Shown one piece after another: positions 1 through 6,313 of a stretch of DNA of 9,003 nt; position 1 is the first letter of the stretch; every line of letters starts with the position of its first letter. The notes beneath the pieces are model-generated. The model was not told the origin of the DNA, did not search any database, and was given only the letters and a program-made list of their open reading frames with translations. A program made the translations under genes and the position numbers. The stretch comes from an uncultured Gemmatimonadota bacterium (lineage in GTDB: Bacteria > Gemmatimonadota > Gemmatimonadetes > Gemmatimonadales > Gemmatimonadaceae): contig CAITQY010000161.1 of the NCBI GenBank assembly GCA_903894655.1, positions 1 through 9,003 of the forward strand, given 5' to 3'.

Positions 1-520
1 GGCGCAGCGCCTGCCGTCGATCGCCGCGACCACCAACTATCAGCGCCTCGCGTACCCAGCGGGCATCCTGCCGAAGAGCCTCGGAGACTTCTTCCCGAAC
101 TGGACCGTCGGCATCGGCCTGTCGTATCCGTTCTTCACCGGTGGACGCGTGCGCGGCGAAGTGCAGGCCGCCGAAGCCTCGGTGATCGAAGCGCGCCAGC
201 GGTTGCGCCTCGCGCAGGAAGGGGCGTCGCTCGATGCCCGTCAGGCCGTCGCGCAGCTCACCGAATCGGAAGCATCGTGGCAGGCCAGTGTCGGCACCGC
301 CGAACAGGCGCAGCGCGCCTACGATATCGCCGAAGTGCGCTTTCGCGAAGGGATCTCCACGCAGCTCGAACTCTCCGAGACGCGTAATCAGTTGCAGCAG
401 GCTCTCGCGAATCGCGCACAGGCCGCGCGCAATCTGCAGGTCGCACGCAAGCGTCTCGAATTGCTCCCTTATCTCCCCCTGTCGCAGGGTTCCACCTCGT
501 CCACCGGCCCCACTCGATGA
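1..520 (+). CDS. TolC-family outer membrane efflux channel, 3' part (5' end outside window)
   Basis: This is the C-terminal half of an outer-membrane efflux protein (OEP/TolC superfamily), the channel through which a tripartite pump expels substrate. The first complete in-frame codon is at position 2, giving 172 visible residues and a TGA stop at 518-520. Seen: a strand-like segment ending SYPFFTGGR, as in the second OEP repeat, then about 100 residues of Ala/Glu/Gln/Arg-rich heptad-like helix typical of the periplasmic barrel. Near its end is the family-typical A..RF..G.ST.LEL pattern (RFREGISTQLELSETRNQL). The protein ends with a short polar tail after the last helix. No start codon or signal peptide is visible because the gene continues off the left edge; a GTG at 149 is internal, since the frame and homology continue upstream of it. 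Its stop overlaps the start of the adaptor gene, so it should be the channel partner of the pump encoded downstream. Confidence 0.9.
   Translation, partial: AQRLPSIAATTNYQRLAYPAGILPKSLGDFFPNWTVGIGLSYPFFTGGRVRGEVQAAEASVIEARQRLRLAQEGASLDARQAVAQLTESEASWQASVGTAEQAQRAYDIAEVRFREGISTQLELSETRNQLQQALANRAQAARNLQVARKRLELLPYLPLSQGSTSSTGPTR
517..520 (+). promoter_or_regulatory. ATGA stop-start overlap (translational coupling)
   Basis: The start codon of the adaptor gene (ATG, 517-519) shares bases with the stop codon of the channel gene (TGA, 518-520). No Shine-Dalgarno-like sequence is visible just upstream (a C-rich CCGGCCCCACTCG stretch). Re-initiation by ribosomes finishing the channel gene is therefore the likely mode of translation, which would keep the two pump components in proportion. 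An ATG nine bases further on (526) is a possible alternative start but also lacks a Shine-Dalgarno. Confidence 0.7.
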
Positions 521-1668
521 ATACCATGACTCGCCGATCCGCGTCCCTCGCTCTCCTCGCGGCGACGCTGGTGGGAACCGCGTGCAGTAAAGACAAGGAC
601 ACCTCGGCCGCCAACGCGGCGCCCGTCTCCCAGAACATCGGCCCGGAAAACATCGCCGTGGCGCGCACCGACACGTTGCGCAGCGGTCCGGCCATTTCCG
701 GCACGCTGACGGCCGATCGGGAAGCGCGTATTCGCGCCGAGATGAGCGGCGCCGTGCTGCAGACCTACGCCGAGGCGGGCGAACGGGTGAGTGAGGGCAT
801 GGTGTTGGCGCGCCTGGATGATTCCAACGTGCGTGGGGCGGTGCTGTCCGCGCGCTCTGCGGTCACGCAAATCACGGTAGCGGCCGAGCAGGCGGCCCGC
901 GAGCTGCAGCGGGCGAAGACGCTGGCCGCCGCCGGGGCGATTGCCGAACGGGATGTCGAGTCAGCAACCAATGCGAATCTGGGCACGCAAGCGGCGCTGG
1001 CCGACGCGAAGTCGCGATTGGAGTCGGCGGAGAAGAGCCTGCGCAATGCCACGATCCGCGCGCCGTTTGGGGGGATTGTCGCCGAGCGAGCCGTGAGCCC
1101 GGGCGATGTGGTCTCACCGGGATCGGCGTTGTATACCGTGATCGATCCGCGAAGCCTCAAGCTCGAAGCCTCAGTGCCGACCACGGCCCTGGCCGATGTG
1201 CGTATCGGTGCACCGGTGCTGTTCACGGTGAACGGCTCGGATCGCGTCCTCGAAGGCAAAGTGACGCGGGTGAGTCCGATGGTGGATCCGCAGACCAAGC
1301 AGGTGCGTTTGTTGGCGTCGGTGCCGAATTCGGCCGGCGTGCTGGTGGCGGGACTGTTCGTGGAAGGTCGCGTGGCGTCGCAGAAGCGCGTCGGCGTGCT
1401 GGTGCCGGAGAGTGCGGTCGATCAGACCGGGATCGTGCCCACGCTGATGCGCCTGAAGGGCGGCAAGGTGGAGAAGGTCGACGTGCAGCTCGGCGCGCGC
1501 GACGAAGCGGCGTCTATGTACGAAGTGACGGCCGGCATTGCGAGCGGCGACACGGTGTTGCTGGGTGCTGCCCGAGGCATATCGGTCGGGTCGCCGGTCG
1601 TGGTGTCCGCACCGCGTGATGCGACGCCCGCCGAGACCCCGAGTACCGCGCCCGCGAAGAAGAACTGA
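517..1668 (+). CDS. RND efflux periplasmic adaptor (membrane fusion protein), probable lipoprotein
   Basis: The 383-residue product is an HlyD/AcrA-type adaptor that bridges the inner-membrane RND pump and the outer-membrane channel. Seen: basic start (MNTMTRR), hydrophobic stretch 9-20, and Cys23 in VGTAC, a plausible lipobox though Gly at -3 is atypical. Then come the first half of the lipoyl-like barrel-sandwich domain (about 68-100), an Ala-rich helical hairpin (about 104-176) and the second lipoyl half with the signature TIRAPFGGIV (179-188) and PGDVV. A beta-barrel region follows (about 213-288, with SPMVDPQTKQVRL), then a membrane-proximal domain (about 290-363) containing VPESAV and GL..GD.V elements, and a Pro/Ala/Lys-rich tail. 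The length is typical for the family. It overlaps the channel gene and lies 30 bp before the pump gene, so the three make one tripartite system. If lipidated, it would be anchored at the periplasmic face of the inner membrane, as AcrA is. The exported substrate cannot be read from the sequence. Confidence 0.93.
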   Translation: MNTMTRRSASLALLAATLVGTACSKDKDTSAANAAPVSQNIGPENIAVARTDTLRSGPAISGTLTADREARIRAEMSGAVLQTYAEAGERVSEGMVLARLDDSNVRGAVLSARSAVTQITVAAEQAARELQRAKTLAAAGAIAERDVESATNANLGTQAALADAKSRLESAEKSLRNATIRAPFGGIVAERAVSPGDVVSPGSALYTVIDPRSLKLEASVPTTALADVRIGAPVLFTVNGSDRVLEGKVTRVSPMVDPQTKQVRLLASVPNSAGVLVAGLFVEGRVASQKRVGVLVPESAVDQTGIVPTLMRLKGGKVEKVDVQLGARDEAASMYEVTAGIASGDTVLLGAARGISVGSPVVVSAPRDATPAETPSTAPAKKN

Positions 1669-1698
1669 CGCATCGGATAATCATCCAACCACGCCCCC

Positions 1699-4600
1699 AT
1701 GTTCATTTCTGATTTCGCGATCAAGCGGCCCCTCATCACCGTTGTGGCGATGCTCACGCTGGTGGGGTTCGGCTTGGTCGCCCTCACGCAGTTGCAGACG
1801 GACGAATTTCCGGAAGTGCAGCCGCCGATCGTGCTGACCACGATCATCTATCCCGGTGCCTCCCCTGAGCAGGTCGAGCGCGAAGTGCTCGAGCCGATCG
1901 AGGAAGCGATCCAGAGCATCTCGGGCGTGAAGTCGATCAACGGCGAAGCGCGCGACGGCTTTGCGCAGGTCGTGACGCAGTTCGTGTACTCAAAGGACCT
2001 CTCCGAAGCCACGCAGGACATTCGTGACGCGATCAGCACCAAGCGTCAGGATTTGCCGCAGGAAATGGAAGAGCCGATCCTGCGGAAGTTCAATCCCACC
2101 GACGCGCCGATCGTGACGCTGTCGCTGTACTCCACCTCGCTCACGCCGGCGCAGCTCACGCAGATTGCCGATCCCGGCATCACGCGTGAACTGCGCTCGA
2201 TCGCCGGTGTGGCCGACGTGCAGGTGTCGGGTGGTGTGAAGCGCGAGCTCACGGTCAATCTCGATCCGCAGAGGTTGCAGGCGGCTGGCGTGAGCGTGCC
2301 ACAGGTCACGGCGGCGCTGCAGGCCGGCAATCTGGCCGTACCGGTGGGGCGTGTGACCAGTTCGCTCGACGAGCGGACGATCCGCTTGCAGGGGCGACTG
2401 CAGACTCCGGCGGATTTCATGCAGTTGGTGGTCGCGGAACGTGGCGGTCGCGTCGTGCGCTTGGGCGACGTGGCGACGGCCGCCGATGGCGTCGAAGAGC
2501 AGCGCACGCTGGCGTTGTACAACGGGCGCGACGCGGTCGGCATCGAGATCAAGAAGTCCAACGGTTACTCCACCACGGCGGTGGCAGAAGCGATCTTCAA
2601 GAAGGTTGAAGAGCTGCGGCCCACGCTGCCGAAGGGCGCGCAGTTCGATGTGGTGAAGAACAAGGGCACCCGCGTCGAGAACTCCGTCAACAACGTGCGC
2701 GATGCGCTGGTGGAAGGCGCCGTGCTCACGGTGCTGGTGGTGTTCCTGTTCCTGAACTCGTGGCGCTCCACGGTGATCACCGGTCTGGCGTTGCCGGTGT
2801 CGGTGCTGGCGAGCTTCGTGGCGGTGTGGGCCTTCGGCTTCACGCTGAATACCATGTCGCTGCTCGGCCTCTCGCTGGCGATCGGTATTCTCATCGACGA
2901 CGCCATCGTGGTACGAGAAAACATCGTGCGACACGTGGAAATGGGGAAAGACCATTACACGGCGGCGCGTGAAGGCACCGACGAGATCGGACTCGCCGTC
3001 GCGGCGACCACGTTCTCGATCATCGCCGTGTTCATTCCGATCGCGTTCCTGGAGGGTGAGTCGGGGCAGTGGTTCAAGCCGTTCGCGCTCACCATCGCCT
3101 GTTCGGTGCTCGTGTCGTTGTTCGTGTCATTCTCGCTCGATCCCATGCTGTCGGCCTACTGGCCCGATCCGCATGAGGAAGAGCATGAGAAGTGGTGGAT
3201 CACCAAGAAGCTCGACAAATTCAACAAGTGGTTCGACGGACTCGCCAATAACTACCGCAAGCTGATCGGCTGGGCGCTGGACCACCCGAAGTCGATGGTG
3301 CTGCTGGCCGTTGCGAGCTTCGTGCTGGCCATCGCGATGCCGGCCGCGGGTCTGGTCGGCGGCGGGTTCTTCCCGCTCGAAGACAACGCCGAAGTGCAGA
3401 TGACGATCGAGACGCCACCAGGTGCGAACCTCGACTATCTGCGCCAGAAGGTGAACGAGACGTTCGCCATCACGTCGAAGTATCCGGAGGTCACGTACTC
3501 GTTTGTGACGGCTGGTGGCGCCAGCGGCGCGGTCGACAAGGCGAGCGTGTATCTCAAGCTCAAGACCAAGGGCGATCGACTGAAGGCCGGACAGCGTGAC
3601 GCCGAAACGCTCGCCGCCGCGATTCGTGAGGATGTGAAGCGCGTTGGCGGCAGCGATATCTCCGTATTCACGAACGACTTTGCCGGACAGGAAAAGCAGA
3701 TCTCCATCGAGCTGCGCGGCACCGACAAGGCGGCACTCCAAACCGTAGCCGACGAGTACCTCACGGCGCTCAAGACCACGCCTGGCGCGGTGGACGTAAG
3801 CCTGAGCACCAAGGGACAGAAGCCGGAACTCACAGTCCAGGTGGACCGCGCGCTGGCGGCGTCGCTGGGATTGAGCGTGGGGCAGGTCGCCCAGGCCATC
3901 CGCCCGGCGTTCGCCGGTCTTGATGCCGGTGATTGGGTCGATCCGACCAACCAGACGCGCAAGGTGATGGTGCGCCTGGCGCCGGAAGCCCGCGCCCGCG
4001 GCGTCGACCTCGCGCAGTTGCCGATCGCCCTCGGTCAAGGAGCGAACGCGCAGCTCGTGCCGCTGCAGCAGGTGGCGCGTATCAAGAGCGAGCTCGGTCC
4101 GGCCATCGTGAACCACCTCGATCGCGACAACGTGATCAAGGTGCAGGGCAACATCGCCGGTCGCTCGCTCACCGAAGTCGTCGGCGACTTCGAAGCCAAG
4201 ACGGCTGGCATTCAGCTGCCGGCCGGCGTGAAGCGGTCGAGTGGTGGTCAGGTGGAGCAGCAGAATGAAGTCTTCGGCAGCATCTTCATCGCGCTCGGTG
4301 TGGCGGTGGCGCTGATGTACCTCATTCTCGTGGTGCAGTTCGGCTCGTTCCTCGATCCGATCGCCATTCTGATCTCGCTGCCGCTGTCGCTGATTGGCGT
4401 CATGGGCGCCCTCGCGATCACTGGCAATACGATCAACCTGATGAGCCTGATCGGCGTGATCCTGCTGTGCGGCATCGTGGCCAAGAACGCGATTCTGCTG
4501 GTGGACTTCGCGAAGTGGGCCCGCGAAAAGAACGGCATGCCACTGCGTGAGGCGCTCATCGAAGCCGGCGCGATTCGCTTGCGTCCCATTTTGATGACGA

Positions 4601-4854
4601 CCTTCGCGCTGATCGCCGGTATGATCCCGGTGGCTCTGGGTCGCGGGGAAGGCGCCCAGTTCCGCGCCCCCCTCGGCGTCGCCGTCATCGGTGGCGTGAT
4701 CACCTCCACGGTGCTCACCCTCCTCGTGATCCCGACCTTCTACGAGATCTTCGACAACATGCGGACGTGGTTCTCCCGCCGGGTCGGACTCACCCCGCCA
4801 CACACGGGACAATTTCGCACCTTCGAATTGCCCGTGGCCGAGGCCGGTGACTGA
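1699..4854 (+). CDS. RND-family multidrug-type efflux permease (HAE1/AcrB-like)
   Basis: This is a complete inner-membrane proton/substrate antiporter of 1051 residues, about AcrB length. Seen: N-terminal MFISDFAIKRPLITVV leading into TM1; two large periplasmic regions (about 30-333 and 555-854); and helices TM2-6 (about 335-482), TM7 (about 532-552), TM8-12 (about 857-1013). The proton-relay residues all line up with AcrB: Asp400-Asp401 in GILIDDAIVV (AcrB D407/D408), Lys929 in GIVAKNAILL (K940), Arg960 (R971) and Thr967 (T978), with matching spacing. The DDA signature favours the hydrophobe/amphiphile (HAE1) class over the heavy-metal CzcA class. The cytoplasmic loop after TM6 carries an acidic/His/Trp stretch (PDPHEEEHEKWW, 489-500). 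There is no Shine-Dalgarno before the ATG, but the start matches the conserved N-terminus. It works with the upstream adaptor and channel; the substrate is unknown. Confidence 0.96.
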   Translation: MFISDFAIKRPLITVVAMLTLVGFGLVALTQLQTDEFPEVQPPIVLTTIIYPGASPEQVEREVLEPIEEAIQSISGVKSINGEARDGFAQVVTQFVYSKDLSEATQDIRDAISTKRQDLPQEMEEPILRKFNPTDAPIVTLSLYSTSLTPAQLTQIADPGITRELRSIAGVADVQVSGGVKRELTVNLDPQRLQAAGVSVPQVTAALQAGNLAVPVGRVTSSLDERTIRLQGRLQTPADFMQLVVAERGGRVVRLGDVATAADGVEEQRTLALYNGRDAVGIEIKKSNGYSTTAVAEAIFKKVEELRPTLPKGAQFDVVKNKGTRVENSVNNVRDALVEGAVLTVLVVFLFLNSWRSTVITGLALPVSVLASFVAVWAFGFTLNTMSLLGLSLAIGILIDDAIVVRENIVRHVEMGKDHYTAAREGTDEIGLAVAATTFSIIAVFIPIAFLEGESGQWFKPFALTIACSVLVSLFVSFSLDPMLSAYWPDPHEEEHEKWWITKKLDKFNKWFDGLANNYRKLIGWALDHPKSMVLLAVASFVLAIAMPAAGLVGGGFFPLEDNAEVQMTIETPPGANLDYLRQKVNETFAITSKYPEVTYSFVTAGGASGAVDKASVYLKLKTKGDRLKAGQRDAETLAAAIREDVKRVGGSDISVFTNDFAGQEKQISIELRGTDKAALQTVADEYLTALKTTPGAVDVSLSTKGQKPELTVQVDRALAASLGLSVGQVAQAIRPAFAGLDAGDWVDPTNQTRKVMVRLAPEARARGVDLAQLPIALGQGANAQLVPLQQVARIKSELGPAIVNHLDRDNVIKVQGNIAGRSLTEVVGDFEAKTAGIQLPAGVKRSSGGQVEQQNEVFGSIFIALGVAVALMYLILVVQFGSFLDPIAILISLPLSLIGVMGALAITGNTINLMSLIGVILLCGIVAKNAILLVDFAKWAREKNGMPLREALIEAGAIRLRPILMTTFALIAGMIPVALGRGEGAQFRAPLGVAVIGGVITSTVLTLLVIPTFYEIFDNMRTWFSRRVGLTPPHTGQFRTFELPVAEAGD

Positions 4855-4870
4855 TGTAGTCGATTACATT

Positions 4871-4889
4871 GGCGGAGTATGATTCCGCC
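4871..4889 (+). promoter_or_regulatory. Inverted repeat/hairpin enclosing the DedA-gene start codon
   Basis: Six-base arms GGCGGA (4871-4876) and TCCGCC (4884-4889) are perfect complements separated by 7 bases that contain the annotated ATG (4879-4881). In RNA the stem could be extended inward by G4877-U4883 and U4878-A4882 and outward by U4870-G4890, leaving AUG as the loop. The only Shine-Dalgarno-like bases, GGAG (4874-4877), lie inside the left arm. They are 1 base from the first ATG and 13 from the next in-frame ATG (4891), so neither spacing is ideal. The symmetry is seen; a role in translation control is inferred. Confidence 0.45.
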
Positions 4890-5592
4890 GATGTCCCCGA
4901 TTCTGGTCGCGACCACGCTCGCCCCCGCGCTACTGCTGCGGGTGGCGAGCGTTGTGCTCTCAGCTGTCACGGGTTTCGGTGCCATCGTGGGTGCGCTGGA
5001 TGTGACGCAGTGGCTCGACGCCGTCAGCGACAGCTTCTGGACCTACGTGATTCTGGGCGCGTCGGCGATCGTGACCGAAGAGCTGTCGCCCATTTTCGGC
5101 GGCATCGCGGCGCACGAAGGCGAACTCCGAGTGCTCCGGGTGATTCTCTCGATCACCCTCGGCGGTTGGGTGGCGACCACGCTGCTGTACGTGCTGGGCC
5201 GCTGGAAATGGGAATTCATCCGCCGTCGCTTTCCGCGGGTGCGGGCCACCGGCACCGTCGCCCTGCGCGTGGTCCGTCGGAACCAGCTCACGGCTTCGCT
5301 GCTGGTGCGCTTCGCCTTCGGCCTGCGGATCGTGCTGCCGATGGCCTGCGGTGCTGCCAAAGTGCCGCTGTACATCTTCCTGCCGCTGTCACTCATCGGC
5401 TCAGCCCTCTGGACCGTCGTGTTCACCGCGATTGGCTACGCCGCCGGTGAGGCCGCCGTGCAAACCCTCGGGCACCTCGACCGGGCCGGGGAAATTGTCG
5501 GCACCGTTGTGGTTTTCGGTGCCGTGCTGGGCTTTGTGCGCGGGCAGCGCACCCGCCGCGAGCGCAAAGCGGCGCGACGCCACAAGCGGTAG
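4879..5592 (+). CDS. DedA/VTT-domain (SNARE-associated) integral membrane protein
   Basis: The 237-residue polytopic inner-membrane protein belongs to the DedA superfamily. Family members are thought to act as lipid scramblases or transporters and, in E. coli (YqjA, YghB), to support proton motive force, cell division and drug tolerance. Seen: a hydrophobic N-terminus (about 7-40), a segment with Glu67-Glu68 in TEELSPIFGG (the region of the conserved acidic residue), a membrane segment at about 86-106, and a basic loop (about 112-134). Then comes the family signature around RFAFGLRIVLP, with Arg144 and Arg150 six apart as are the essential arginines R130/R136 of YqjA, and further membrane segments at about 164-190 and 205-220. 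The C-terminus is very basic (Arg/Lys/His, 221-237). The usual PGE-type N-terminal motif is degenerate. It starts 24 bp after the pump gene on the same strand, so co-transcription is likely. An alternative start is the ATG at 4891. Confidence 0.85.
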   Translation: MIPPMSPILVATTLAPALLLRVASVVLSAVTGFGAIVGALDVTQWLDAVSDSFWTYVILGASAIVTEELSPIFGGIAAHEGELRVLRVILSITLGGWVATTLLYVLGRWKWEFIRRRFPRVRATGTVALRVVRRNQLTASLLVRFAFGLRIVLPMACGAAKVPLYIFLPLSLIGSALWTVVFTAIGYAAGEAAVQTLGHLDRAGEIVGTVVVFGAVLGFVRGQRTRRERKAARRHKR

Positions 5593-5606
5593 CGCGCCGA
5601 CCGTCG

Positions 5607-6206
5607 TTACTCGGAGGGCGGCACCAGCACGCCGTCGATCACATGTACCCAGCCGTTCGACGCCCGCACCGACGCGAGCACCTTCGCTTTGCCGATGTAC
5701 GTCGCGCCGTCTTTCTTGGTGATCGTTTCGCTCACGCCATCGACCATGCCGAGCGACTGTCCGTCGGTGAAGTCGGTGACGTCGAGTGCCGACGTGGTCA
5801 CGTGATGATGCAGGATGGTTTTGAGCTTGAGCTTGTTCTCCGGCTTGAGCAGCGTCTCCACCGTGCCGGCGGGAAGCTTGTCGAAGGCCGCGTTCACCGG
5901 GGCGAACACGGTGAACGGTCCGGCATTGGCGAGCGAATTCACGAGGTCGGCGGCCTTGAGCGCGGCCACCAGCGTGGTGTGGTCCTTCGAGCCCAGCGCG
6001 ACGCGCACCACATTCGGCTGCGAGACCGTGTCGTCGACCGCCGCTTGTCCCCCGGCGGCGGCACTCGCATCGGGCGTACTGGCACCCGAGTCGGCCGTCT
6101 CGGCGGTCGGGGAACAGGCCGCGAGCAGGAGCAGCGCGACCGCGGGGCGTGTGCAGAAACGGATCATGGGAATGGAGGAGGGAGAAAACCGTGATGCCAT
6201 ATGCAT
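5607..6206 (-). CDS. Fasciclin (FAS1) domain lipoprotein
   Basis: The 199-residue product is a secreted, probably lipid-anchored protein with one FAS1 domain, a fold used in adhesion and extracellular matrix contacts; the ligand of bacterial members is mostly unknown. Seen: a long n-region, hydrophobic core 21-30 and lipobox LAAC with Cys31. A Ser/Thr/Ala/Gly-rich linker follows (about 32-60), then FAS1 at about 64-196 with the H1 box FTVFAPVNAAFDKLP (98-112), ILHHHV in place of the commoner LxYHV, and the H2 box VHVIDGVLVPP (187-197). I chose the ATG at 6206 because a GGAGG lies 9 bases upstream. Starts at 6200 or 6167 are possible, and the latter gives a compact 17-residue signal peptide but has no Shine-Dalgarno. 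It converges with the DedA gene, stops only 14 bp apart, and follows the decarboxylase gene by about 100 bp. Confidence 0.9.
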   Translation of the reverse strand: MHMASRFSPSSIPMIRFCTRPAVALLLLAACSPTAETADSGASTPDASAAAGGQAAVDDTVSQPNVVRVALGSKDHTTLVAALKAADLVNSLANAGPFTVFAPVNAAFDKLPAGTVETLLKPENKLKLKTILHHHVTTSALDVTDFTDGQSLGMVDGVSETITKKDGATYIGKAKVLASVRASNGWVHVIDGVLVPPSE

Positions 6207-6210
6207 ATGG
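6197..6210. repeat. 14-bp perfect palindrome over the FAS1 gene start
   Basis: CCATATGCATATGG reads identically on both strands. It lies in a small AT-rich patch within GC-rich DNA and covers both candidate upstream start codons of the FAS1 gene (ATG at 6204-6206 and 6198-6200 on the minus strand), immediately after the Shine-Dalgarno. It contains two NdeI-type CATATG hexamers around a shared centre. It could be a dimeric repressor operator, an RNA stem, or partly a by-product of ATG-CAT-ATG coding. The symmetry is seen; function is not established. Confidence 0.5.
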
Positions 6211-6215
6211 GTATC

Positions 6216-6220
6216 CCTCC
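6216..6220 (-). promoter_or_regulatory. Shine-Dalgarno of the FAS1 gene
   Basis: On the minus strand the sequence GGGAGGGATACCCATATG places GGAGG 9 bases before the ATG at 6206. This is the only clear, well-spaced ribosome binding site in the window and it decides the chosen start of the FAS1 lipoprotein. Confidence 0.7.
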
Positions 6221-6262
6221 CGCATCAGGCGCGTGGTCGGCGCTTCCCCGAGATCCTGTCAG

Positions 6263-6287
6263 CGTTCCCGCTACGTTCCCGCTACGT
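6263..6287. repeat. 11-bp tandem direct repeat upstream of the FAS1 gene
   Basis: The unit CGTTCCCGCTA occurs twice with no spacer (6263-6273, 6274-6284) and is followed by a third CGT. Read on the minus strand, in the direction of the FAS1 gene, it is two copies of TAGCGGGAACG about 57-80 bases before the start codon. The 11-bp period is close to one helical turn, so both copies face the same side of DNA, as expected for a regulator binding in tandem. Each copy carries GGAAC, which resembles the -35 core of ECF sigma-factor promoters, but I find no convincing -10 partner. A role is inferred only. Confidence 0.5.
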
Positions 6288-6313
6288 GATCGCGAGGCGA
6301 TCGCTAGGCGATC
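6288..6313. repeat. GCGATC-rich repeat over the decarboxylase stop codon
   Basis: GATCGC (6288-6293) and GCGATC (6297-6302) form a perfect 6-bp inverted repeat with a 3-base spacer. The same bases belong to a second 11-bp direct repeat, GCGAGGCGATC (6292-6302) and GCTAGGCGATC (6303-6313), 10 of 11 identical. It spans the TAG stop of the decarboxylase gene (6304-6306). As RNA read leftward it would fold a short hairpin just after the stop, but no T-run follows, so it is not a canonical intrinsic terminator. It directly abuts the other 11-bp tandem repeat. Confidence 0.4.

Noticed and set aside
1669..1698. Possible regulatory element in the adaptor-pump gap (GGAT...ATCC)
   Set aside because: A 4-bp inverted match in a 30-bp gap is expected by chance, and no Shine-Dalgarno or promoter is visible.
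1990..2955. A 321-codon open frame on the minus strand, also opposite the permease gene
   Set aside because: Same low-complexity, His/Arg-rich antisense composition and no motif; the plus-strand frame carries the conserved RND sequence throughout.
3127..4812. A 561-codon open frame on the minus strand, opposite the RND permease gene
   Set aside because: Its translation is a His/Arg/Asp/Gly-rich string with no recognisable domain. It lies antisense to a clearly conserved permease, and long antisense open frames are expected in GC-rich coding DNA.
1..5592. Heavy-metal (CzcCBA/CusCBA) efflux system
   Set aside because: The permease has the DDA-type TM4 motif with the full AcrB-like relay, not the metal-class motif, and the adaptor shows no His/Met-rich metal-binding segments.
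5576..5606. Possible terminator hairpin between the convergent DedA and FAS1 genes (CGACG/CGTCG and CGGT/ACCG pairs)
   Set aside because: The pairs are short, need large bulges, and have no T-run on either side, so they do not make a convincing intrinsic terminator.
5401..6225. A minus-strand open frame overlapping the FAS1 gene and the DedA 3' end
   Set aside because: It is another frame of the same strand as the FAS1 gene; the FAS1 frame has the lipobox and both FAS1 motifs, while this one has an Arg/Gly-rich sequence without any.
6207..6303. ECF or housekeeping sigma promoter for the FAS1 gene
   Set aside because: GGAAC elements are present in the tandem repeat, but no matching -10 hexamer at proper spacing could be identified, so no promoter is annotated.
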